A stretch of DNA of 64,000 nt from contig NC_092354.1 in assembly GCF_963676685.1 (NCBI RefSeq), forward strand, positions 32,830,193 through 32,894,192. Direction: 5' to 3'. The first letter of the stretch is position 1, and the number at the start of each line of letters is the position of its first letter. Positions 54,994-64,000 of the stretch are shown piece after piece. This stretch comes from Mytilus edulis. Lineage: Eukaryota; Mollusca; Bivalvia; Mytilida; Mytilidae. The notes beneath the pieces are model-generated. The model did not search any database and was not told the DNA's origin. It was given only the letters and a program-made list of their open reading frames with translations. The position numbers and the translations under genes were made by a program.

Positions 54994-56859
54994 TGTTTCT
55001 GTCTTAGGCATAATTTTTGTTTAAGTTATTCCAAGCTTTTAAAGTGGTATAGGTGTCTAAAATAAAAATGATAGATTTTTCCAAAACTTTGCACAGTTGA
55101 TCCCTACAAGGTATATAGTGAAAATATAAAAAAATGGGGGGTCACCGGCCATATAAGAAAATTACGTGAACCTTAAAAAACCATAAATTTCGACTTATTT
55201 TGTATAGATATATAGGGAAATTAGTCACCTTTTATACTTAAAGTCATATTTTCATTAAAAAACAAATGACAGAAATTTGATATATTTTAGAGATGAAGTG
55301 CTGATACCATAAGCTTTAAAAAAACACGAAAAAAAATATAGGTCACCGTGCATATAAGAAAGAAAAATATTATTTTATTTCGGTTTCCATGGAAACTTTA
55401 CCGATATTTCTTGAAAATATTCAATTAAGGGACAGTTACAGGCTCAAATGGTGGAATTTTATTAATGTTTTATCAATGATGTGAAGGTGCAAGAGTATTG
55501 ACTTTAAAAAACACTAATAAAAAACGGTTGCAATGGAAACAAATGAAACAATTACATTAAAGTTGGTAATTTTGTCCCTATATTAACATGCAAAATGAAA
55601 ATACTCAATTGAAAATGCCGTTACATCAGGCCTGGAAGGACTTTTTTTAAGGAGTTCGAAAAAGCAATAAAATAAATGCACTATCTAGGAAATATATCTG
55701 TATTAATTCTTTGTTAAGGGGGGGGGGGGGGTCAGAGGTGTCCTGATCCCGAAATCCTGGGCTTAAAAACATAAAATCCTGAGGTCCCGAATTCAAAGAA
55801 ATTTAAATCCCAACATCCCAAAATTCGAAAAAAAATCCCGGGTCCCGAAAGGATCAATCCCGAAATCCTGAGTTTGAAAACACCCGATCCCGACGTCCCG
55901 AAAAGGGTCATGCCCCCTGTTGTTTCTATGTAAACAAAAAAAATATAAAAACCAGAAAACGCGATTCTATGAAATTTGATGATTTTCTGCAATACATTTT
56001 TTTGGTTTAGTTGAAAATCTTATATATATCAGCTGGTATATTTTTCCGTATAAATTGTTATATTTTGTTATATTTCGGCCCTATATAACTGATTATGCTA
56101 TATGGATTTGGTTCATTGTTGAATGCTAATTATGACCTTTAGTGATAACCTCTATGACAATTGGTATCTGTGAAGGAGAGTTGTCTATATGACAGGATTG
56201 TTTTCCTTTATTTGTATATACTTAGTTATCCGTAGGTCGTTGAGCTTAGGAAAATAAAATAGAAAGACTGACTTTTGTCACAGAGGTCTTCGGTTTGAGT
56301 CCATGGGGAGAAATCGATTTTGAATGTAGAATTGCTTACACCTATGGTGGATAGTTGTCTCATTGGCAATCATATCACAACTCCTTATTTTCATATTTTT
56401 CTGCAAGGTTACCAATTCAGCACTGTGTAGAATCATGCTCTCTGGTTACATATTCTAATTGAAAATCATACCACATCTTATTATATATATACTGCTCAAT
56501 AATAGAAATGATGGTTCGAATTTAAATACTGGCTTCAGACCTATCAAATTGTTCAAATAAAACAAATTGACCATTTTGTTTGCCATAAATGAAAACAAAT
56601 ATGGGTATAAATACTAGTTTTTATAAGTATGCGATCACGGATCAATTTTGTTATGTCGAACATTTACAATTAGATGCACTGGTATATTTCCAAGTATAGG
56701 TTCTATATCTATGTTGTATATTTGTGTTGCTTGATTGCTGTCTCATCAAGCTATCGCAACATGTCCTGTAACTTATATTTCTGAGTGTAAATAACTGCAC
56801 ATGTATTTGTGTGAAGGTTGAAAACTGACAGGTTGTGTAATATACAACCAGAGGAGGCA
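54994..56859. other. Repeat-rich flank of gene B
   Basis: No coding region is supported. It holds a G-run near 55720, a degenerate tandem of ATCCCGAAATCCTG-like words (55735-55920), and partial dispersed-repeat copies (56.06-56.22 and 56.27-56.39 kb). Confidence 0.5.
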
Positions 56860-57660
56860 GAATTATGTATTATTTGGACTAAAGTGTTTTTTATCGAGCC
56901 TGCGACTTTTGTGGCAGAAAGCTTGCCATAGGGATAGTGATCCAAAGACGGCAGCGGCATAAGATAACTTCTTAAAAGCTTTATATCTTAATTTTTAGAA
57001 GGTGGATACTTCATACTTTGTATATAGATACTTCATGATTTGAAGTTTCCGTCTGTCCATTTTCCTTGACCTTATTTTCATGGTTCAGTGACTACTTGAA
57101 AAAAGTTAGAATATTTGTAATGTTAATTTCTTTTATTATGAGTAACTATATTTGGAATATGCGTAGCTTGCAAGGTCCTCATGTCTGTCAGAAAGTTTTC
57201 ACTTGACCTCGACCTCATTGCATGGATCTGTGAACAAGGTTAAGTTTTATTGGTCAGGTCCATATCTCAGATACATTATCAAATATGTCTAGTACTATAT
57301 TCGGTCTATGGAAAGACTGTAAGGTTTACATGAATAACTGACAGGTGTTATCTGACCTTGACCTCAATTTCATGGTTCAATGGTTTCAGTTTTTGTGTTT
57401 TGGTCTGGGTTTTTTTATACTGCAGTAGATTTACTTTATTTGTTGTATGCAATGTTTGTAATATGTACATGTCAGTCTCACAGGTTGTATTTGACCTTGG
57501 CCTCATTTTCATGTTTCATTGCTGAGTGTTAAGTTTTTGTGTTTTGGTCTGTTTTTCTTAAACAGTAAGCAATAGGTGAACTTTATTTGTTGTATGGAAG
57601 GATTTTAAGCTGTACATGTATGCCTGGCATGATTCATCTGACCTTGACCTGTGTGTCTGC
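56860..57660 (+). repeat. Dispersed repeat with repeated GACCTTGACCTC motifs
   Basis: A non-coding block with irregular recurrences of TTGACCTTGACCTCATTTTC and TTTTGTGTTTTGGTCTG. I recognise this as a common mollusc dispersed repeat, but not a named family. Confidence 0.55.
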
Positions 57661-58399
57661 ACTCTTGTTTTAAAGAATTAAGAAACTATAGAATAAGGCA
57701 AAAAGAATGATAACATTTTTTTGTATTGTCAGTACTATTAAAACAGGTTTAGTCCAACACAAATATGACCAAGTAGACAACAGACTGTTAGTACTCAATG
57801 TTATACCTACAAACATAAAAATAAAAAATGTATATGGTTCTGTAGCATTTTTTTTATGAATTAAACATTATCAAAATGCTACAAGTAAGTTGCCAATGCA
57901 CTTTATAACTGGGAAGAGTTGGATAAAGCATGTAAATGTCATATTACATTCAAAAATTTACCAAGCCCAAACAAAAAGACTAGTAGCTGAAAAATTAAAC
58001 ACCTGCATATAATTCCAATTTACAGGAGAAAGGGCTGACAATGATGATTCAATGTATTAACAGTCAAAGTTGGAATAAGTTATTTCTTAAAAGGTCATGT
58101 GAGAATTAAATTTCTTTTAATTATCCTGTACCGAGAATGAAAGTCACTGTATGTAGAATTATTATATTCTTTATCATTTACAACAACAACAAAAAATTCC
58201 TTAAAAATTCATGTTTGTGTAGAGAGTAAACAAAATTATCTATTTATGTACCAGTATACATTTTCTCCAGCCAGTTAAATATTTTATACAGCTTATGCTG
58301 CATCAAATACATGTTAGAAATCTACTAAACACACTTCACCATATTCTAAAAAAAAGTGTTATAATCATTTTAATAATACACACCTGGACATATAGGCCA

Positions 58400-60143
58400 A
58401 ATGAAATAATTGATATCAACATTCTACAATGCCAATGGACAGGCAATTAATGACAGGCAAAATTAGAAAAAAATATTATATACACAGTCTTATATAACTA
58501 TCCATAGTACATGTATTGTCCTGTATATAACCAAATAATTGATGTAGGCCAAGCAAAAGAATTAACTCATATCCACTGTCTTATATCATCATATCTGCAT
58601 CGTCATGCAAGTATTTAGTATTTATGACTGATATAGGCAAAGTAAAAAAACTCCACATACACTTTTTTTATTAATCTTCTCTAACATTGTTTTACATGAA
58701 CCAATAACTAATGTAAGACAAAAGAAAAAAAAATAATATCTAATCTGGTCCGATACCACAATACGAAAATAGTCCCTAGTGTTGACAGTGGGTTACTTGC
58801 CATTAATTTTTATACCCCTTCAAAATTTATTTCTCCATGTTTAATGCCTCAAATTGCAAGTAGGGGGTGAAATTACACTGTTAAAAAATATGTAAGTCCA
58901 GAATTGAAGTTTTCTATAATTTTGATATAATTTGTCCCAAAAGTAGTACAACACACTGTAAAAGTTTCTTTGAGAAAGCGCAGGTGGATTTTTTTTTATT
59001 TTCATTTATATTCTAAAAGAAATGCACTACGAAATAATTGTGGTCTCGGACCATCTGTCTTTTATCATCATCTCTTAGTAATGCAGTCCAAGCAAAAAAA
59101 ATCATATCCCCCGTCTTATAAAATCATATCTAACATTATAATACATGTACTGATAATACATGTAGACCAAGTAAAAAACTCCACATACACATTCATACAT
59201 TGTCATATCTAACATTATGATACATGTACTAATAATTGATGTAGACCAAGTAAAAACTCTACATATACATTCATACATTGTCATATCTAACATTATGATA
59301 CATGTACTAATAATTGTTGTAGGCCAAGTAAAAAACTCTACATATGCATTCATACATTGTCATATCTAACATTATGATACAGATACTAATAATTGATGTA
59401 GGCCAAGTAAAAAACTCCACATACACATCCATACATTGTCATATCTAACATTATGATACATGTACTTATAATTGATGTAGGCCAAGTAAAAAACTCCACA
59501 TATGCATTCATACATTGTCATATCTAACATTATGATACATGTACTAATAATTGATGTAGGCCAAGTAAAAAACTCCACATATGCATTCATACATTGTCAT
59601 ATCTAAGATTATGATACATGTACTAATAATTGATGTAGGCCAAGTAAAAAAAATCCACATATGCATTCATACATTGTCATATCTAACATTATGATACATG
59701 TACTAATAATTGATGTAGTCCAAGTAAAAAACTCCACATATGCATTCATACATTGTCATATCTAACATTATGATACATGTACTAATAATTGATGTAGACC
59801 AAGTAAAAAACTCCACATATGCATTCATACATTGTCATATTTAACATTATGATACATGTACTAATAATTGTTGTAGGCCAAGTAAAAAACTCCACATATG
59901 CATTCATACATTGTCACACCTAACATTATGATACATGTACTAATAATTGATGTAGGCCAAGTAAAAAAACTCCACATATGCATTCATACATTGTCATATC
60001 TAACATTATGATACATATACATGTACTAATAATTGATGTAGGCCAAGTAAAGAATTCTACATTTACATTCAGACATTGTTATATCAAAAATTCTCATATA
60101 CATGTGTGTCTGTACTAAAAGTTGATGTAAGCCAAGTAAAAAT
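58400..60143 (+). repeat. 79 bp satellite-like tandem repeat
   Basis: From about 59134 units recur at 59213, 59291, 59370, 59449, 59528, 59607, 59687, 59766, 59845, 59924 and 60004 (CATTATGATACATGTACTAA), period 78-80 bp. Degenerate units extend back to about 58.4 kb. The last partial unit stops at the stop codon of the minus-strand gene (60144). Open frames in it are repeat artefacts. Confidence 0.9.
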
Positions 60144-60931
60144 TCATTGTTTTTCAAAGTACTCAAATATTCTTTGTAATATTTTCTTGTTTTTTGTCAC
60201 TCTGACATCTCCTGTTTTAACTGACTTTTCTGACAGTAATGCTATTAACCCCATTTTACCACCTCTATCTACAGACATTTTCAAATGGCATAATTTCAGA
60301 TTTGATTTAGCTGATTTCAGTGCCATAGCTTTTGAAATTACTTTTTCCTTTATTACTTTGGAATATGTTTTCAAATTGCACAACTGCAAATGGTACTGGT
60401 CAGGATAGTTCGGTGAAAAAGCTAAATCATCAAGGTAATTGGAAATATTTCCCTTGTCAGTTATTAATTTGAGCAATAATCTTGCATCATGGACAGCATT
60501 ATGTGACTCATACTCTTGTCCTAATAAGTTATTAACTAAAAAGGACTGACGGTATGATGCTAAACCAGGAACAACCTGTTTAAACAAATTCAAAAAATCT
60601 ATAAAAAAAGATATTTGTGAAGAAAATTCATTCCACATATTTAGAGAGGACAATGTATTAAATAAAACATGGCAATCAAATCTTTTAATGTTATGTCCTA
60701 TTAATATAGGTTTGTCTTTAAATTCGGATATATAACTTAAAAAGTCAGTCAATCCTTCATGGGGAAGTTTGTAAGGAACCAATGAACCATTGTGATACAT
60801 CTTATTACCAACTACAGTTAATCCAGTAATTCTAGAGGCTTCTGCTGATATAGGCTGGTTAGGGAAAATATAACGACTGAATATTCTGTCTACATTACAA
60901 GCTGCAATTTCAGTAATATCTGAATATCTAC
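60144..60931 (-). CDS. Gene C last exon: DEDDh exonuclease motifs II and III
   Basis: 788 bp, phase 1 in, ending FEYFEKQ and TGA. Motif II is GHNIKRFDCHVL (catalytic D). Motif III is HNAVHD, the H-x4-D of the DEDDh class. The C-terminal third (LCNLKTYSKVI, KSNLKLCHLKM, RIFEYFE) resembles the end of the exonuclease-like domain of vertebrate PML rather than TREX1. The enzyme would trim nucleic-acid 3' ends. Acceptor TTTTGTTCAG at 60932-60941. Confidence 0.8.
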
Positions 60932-61265
60932 CTGAACAAAAAAATTAGGACAAGAAACAGTTTTTAATTTCAGATTTTCTTTTAAAGCATTAAAATTCAT
61001 TCATCATAAGTTCTAAAACTGCAATTTTACGTCATGAATATATAATCAAATGTAAGAAGTGTTATTTCCCTACTAGTTCTACGTTGAAAAACTTATTTAC
61101 TCAAAAGTATATTTTAAAATGACTGATTTTCATTAAAAGGGAATCTTGACATATCATTTAACAAAAAAATGTTGACCTACAGATAAGCATAAAGAATGCA
61201 TATGACTATTGAGAATATCTCCTTTTCGTCAGACCAGTGATATGAGTTCTGGGCTTTCTACTTAC

Positions 61266-61388
61266 TGAGACCAGTCGTCTCCAAATCAAAAACCACTAAT
61301 GGTGCATCAGCAGTTACAATTTGGTCGCTATCATCTGGCATATTTGGTATATTTTCTATGTCATCTTTCTTCTGATCAATCTTTAAAC
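61266..61388 (-). CDS. Gene C exon with exonuclease motif I
   Basis: 123 bp, phase 1-1. It ends APLVVFDLETTGLS with the D-x-E motif I of DnaQ-type exonucleases, then donor GTAAG. It joins the next exon as GLSRYSDITEIAA, keeping the fold continuous. Confidence 0.82.
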
Positions 61389-61968
61389 CTGGTTTTAAAA
61401 GCAAATTTCATACTATAAAGGTATATTCATTTTAAAAGAATCAGATTTTTTTCAAAATGCTTCTTTCTTCATACTCTTATCACCAGAATGTTAGGTATGT
61501 ATTTCAGATGTGGCATGCAAATGAGAATGAAATCTGTCATGTCATTCAATGACACATTTTTGATTTTTAATCCAATTGTGCAGTTAGAAAAAAGTTATAG
61601 ATATATAAATACATGTATAACAAAGTCTATGACAGTTTTGGATCTTCATGTACCACTTTTTTGAAGTTATGTTATAGAAATTGAACAAAACTAGGTGTTG
61701 CAATCACACAAACATGAGCCTGTAGTTTAATGTTTTCATATTTTTCAGGTCAAGGCCTTTCATAGCAGACTGTAATGTTTACGTTTTTCTCATTGTTGAA
61801 GGGCATAGGATTGTTAATAATTGCCTATATCAACACGGCTTTAACTTTGGTTGATAGTTGTCACCTTGGTATTCATAGCACATCTCCTCAGTGTTACACC
61901 ACATAGGTGCAAATTAAAATGTAAATATTCCAACATTTTTATATGTGTTGAAATCTTTCTTAAATTAC

Positions 61969-62162
61969 CGATTGAACTTTGGTATGTTGTTCCTTCCTTC
62001 GTTTCAGACATTACTGTTCTTTTGGCTCTTTTCTTTTTCAAAAATTTCTCTTCTTCTTCCATTCCTTACTTTGGGTATTTGCTTTCTTCTTCGATCTCAG
62101 CAGGTACTTTGAACTCCATCGTATTGTCTCATTTCCTGGTGATAGTCCTATAGATGTATTTA
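61969..62162 (-). CDS. Gene C linker exon (lysine-rich), frameshifted
   Basis: Begins LNTSIGLSPGNETIRW after TTTAATTTCAG and becomes lysine/arginine-rich. It breaks at a T-run, then reads VMSETKEGTTYQSSI to donor GTAATT in phase 1. It is one base longer than the phase requires, so one base has been gained. The basic stretch may bind nucleic acid. Confidence 0.62.
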
Positions 62163-62869
62163 ACTGAAATTAAAGAAAGGTAATCCATATTCACATCATA
62201 TATATGTGTGTCAATATCAGTACAAGACAGCAAACAGAATATTTTGTTTCTTGTCCATATGATTACTTTATACTACTTACAAAAGTATTATATAGTGTAA
62301 ACATGAATATGGTTTAGATAATATGCACATTATAAAGCATCATATGATGGGCTGACTGCTTATAATGTTGTGTGAACTATATTGGTAATTAATTTTAATG
62401 ATGCCTTAGCTGTACTTGATATGGCTTTTTTTTCTAAACTTAATTTTTGAAAAAGTTTTTTAATTCGTATAGATCTTGACAAATTTTATCATTATTGAGA
62501 AAAAATAATTATTGTATGGAGATAAGGTTCAGTTGACAATTTCAGCCCAGCCAACCAATCTGTGTGGATCTTGTTAATTATGTTCATTTGTTGAAAAAGT
62601 AAGTATTTCAAGGGCAATAACTTTTATAATAGGTCAATTGAGAATTCCTCCATTTTAACATAATTGAATATAATATTGGTTGAACTATTTTTACTAACCA
62701 AAGGTACTCTCTATCAACTTTAATTTAGGTTTAGTTCCCTCAAAGATGAAAAAAGGGTTAAGATGAAAAAAAAAAATTAAAGGCATCAACTCCTGTAAGA
62801 AGATATCTTCAAATGAAGGTCATGTGTGCTAGAACTGAATAAAATACAGGATTTAAATAATTCTATTAC

Positions 62870-63518
62870 CTCTGAAATGTAATGATATCCCTCATTCTTT
62901 TGCAGTACAGCAGAGCTGACTCTGTTGTTCAGGCTGGAAGATGAGGAAAAATGTTTAGTTTTTGGAGCTTTTAAATCTATTATATTGTTGACGCTCTCAT
63001 TTGCCTGTGAAGACCCTAATTTGGATAATTTATCCGACTGTGGTACCATTTGTTTTAAAAATAGCTTTTCTAGGTCTGATTTAAGTGATGCGGAAGATAA
63101 ATCTTTTCCATAAGGAAGGTTTGAGTGGACATAGTTTTGTTTGTTTTTCAAATATCCACACCAATTTTCTGTGCAGTATTGGTGGTCACCATACATATGG
63201 TTGACTGTGGCATGAAAACCTTTTTCAATTCCTTCAGGATTAGCGATATTCTGTTCCAATACATATGACACATTCTTAACTATTGATTCTGCAACCATCC
63301 CTGACAACTCTCTATGCTTTGACTTTAAATCGTTTACTTTTTTTATTATATTGTGTTTTATATGTTTTTTGTCAATGATTTTGACCATTGAGGAATTTGG
63401 CATTAATAATTTTGCCCTGTCAAAACCAGTAGAGTCGTCATCACCTACAACCTGTGAAATTACTGTCTTTGTCATCTAGTCCTTTAAGCATTTCTACCAC
63501 CATATCTGGCTCCATACC
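62870..63518 (-). CDS. Gene C exon with Mutator-like transposase region
   Basis: Starts GMEPDMVVEMLKGL after TTTTTTCTTAG, shifts frame near 63465, then runs VVGDDDSTGF to YHYISE with donor GTAATA. The GDDDST stretch probably holds the first catalytic Asp of an RNase H-like fold. GFHATVNHMYGDHQYC and TENWC give a cysteine/histidine cluster. I cannot place the other catalytic residues with certainty. Confidence 0.6.
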
Positions 63519-63553
63519 CTAAGAAAAAAAATTGCAAGAATGTATACCAGAAA

Positions 63554-64000
63554 TTGTCTCTCTTGTATATATTTATTCAAACAAGAGAAAACAACCTATG
63601 GACAAGTAATATGAAGAATTGTATCCATAATCTGGGTTTCTTATGTTTAACATCTTTTAATGTACCTATTACACATATGCTTGACCAAATAAAACAACGA
63701 ATTCATGAACAAATTTTTCAAGAACAGAATTCATATATTCTTATATTACAGAATCATCAAAGTTATCATTTTTTCAAAATTTTTGTTTTTCAAATAAACG
63801 GGCAAACCAATTGAATATGTTAAAAGATAGTGCAAAACTAAGGCTAAGTGCACACAATCTTGAAATTCAAAGAGGTAGATACATGCAAGTCAACAGAGAA
63901 GAAAGGTTGTGCAAATAATGTCACAATAAAAATATAGAAGGCGAAAAACATTTTATCTTGCACTGCACAAAATATGAATCACAAAGAAATGTTCTTATAT
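63554..64000 (+). pseudogene. Non-LTR retrotransposon, C-terminal remnant
   Basis: A plus-strand reading near 63834-63990 gives KLRLSAHNLEIQRGRY, EERLCK, a stop, then CHNKN and KHFILHC. This is the conserved end of many non-LTR reverse-transcriptase proteins, with a C..C....H....C zinc cluster. The part from 63554 gives a decayed lead-in. It continues beyond the window. Confidence 0.7.

Larger units (their letters stand above)
60144..63518 (-). pseudogene. Gene C: Mutator-like transposase region fused to PML-like DEDDh exonuclease
   Basis: Four minus-strand exons are joined by GT-AG sites: 62870-63518, 61969-62162, 61266-61388 and 60144-60931. The first gives GMEPDMVVEMLKGL, then VVGDDDSTGF, HMYGDHQYC, WCGYLK and a QANESVNN stretch, the layout of Mutator-like transposase-domain proteins of invertebrates. 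The second is a lysine-rich linker. The last two form a 3'-5' exonuclease. A one-base shift near 63465 and another near 62025-62050 break the transposase and linker frames. The exonuclease exons are open and in phase. The 5' end is not found. It is probably a decayed transposon-borne gene, or a domesticated one in which only the exonuclease remains under selection. Confidence 0.68.

Noticed and set aside
55732..55992. 86-residue minus-strand frame with repeated GTSGF/RISG
   Set aside because: Derived from the degenerate ATCCCGAAATCCTG tandem; no splice or domain evidence.
54943..56000. Linker exon after exon 14, like exon 7 after exon 6
   Set aside because: I searched by eye for an acceptor followed by TGTCC(C/T)GG in phase 0 and found none; it may lie in a more diverged form.
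59102..59590. Frames of 72-83 residues with internal repeats (MNAYVEFFTWPT)
   Set aside because: Translation of the 79 bp satellite; a period not divisible by three breaks the frame.
59134..60083. Regular repeats as a possible CRISPR array
   Set aside because: Units are contiguous with no variable spacers, and the sequence is eukaryotic.

Overview
The window looks like nuclear DNA from a bivalve mollusc, most likely a mussel (Mytilus-like). This is inferred from the AT-rich, intron-rich genes, the dispersed mollusc-type repeats, and secreted WAP, lustrin-like and antistasin-type modules of the kind found in shell and byssus proteins. No bacterial operon, tRNA, rRNA or CRISPR array was found. 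Most short open frames are chance readings or lie in repeats.

Left part (1-21 kb). This holds two tandem arrays that I read as retrozymes (non-coding retroelements carrying hammerhead self-cleaving ribozymes). Array 1 (571-1943, plus strand) has a 354-355 bp unit. Array 2 (7472-8907, minus strand) has an exact 350 bp unit. The two families differ in sequence, but compensatory changes preserve the ribozyme helices and a UUCG hairpin. The rest is a broken Toll-like receptor gene (10.2-12.5 kb), decayed reverse-transcriptase elements that look Penelope-like (4.8, 14.8, 17.3, 19.0 and 20.3 kb), a non-LTR remnant at 3.2 kb, and the first two of three hairpin-forming repeats (9.9 and 17.9 kb).

Middle part (21-55 kb). 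Two paralogous plus-strand genes encode secreted cysteine-rich proteins. Gene A (21472-28910, 6 exons, about 178 aa) is signal peptide, WAP, short CC module, lustrin-like, WAP. Gene B (34521-54993, 14 exons plus two candidate alternative last exons) is signal peptide, three WAP domains, a proline-rich 8-Cys module, WAP, an antistasin exon with a one-base frameshift, lustrin-like, three antistasin modules and a second 8-Cys module. Almost all internal exons are phase 1-1, so modules can be shuffled. The two genes share upstream DNA, exons 1-2 and intron sequence, which shows a segmental duplication. Their introns hold an LTR element with a gag remnant, further hammerhead copies, Penelope-like 3' tails, inverted-repeat elements and a 1.4 kb element built of short CCGTT/AACGG motifs.

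Right part (55-64 kb). A 79 bp satellite (58.4-60.14 kb) ends at the stop codon of a minus-strand gene (60144-63518, 4 exons seen). That gene joins a Mutator-like transposase-type region to a DEDDh 3'-5' exonuclease resembling the C-terminal exonuclease domain of PML. The transposase part carries frameshifts, while the exonuclease motifs are intact. The window ends in a non-LTR reverse-transcriptase C-terminal remnant.

All family assignments were made by eye from motifs. No database search was run.
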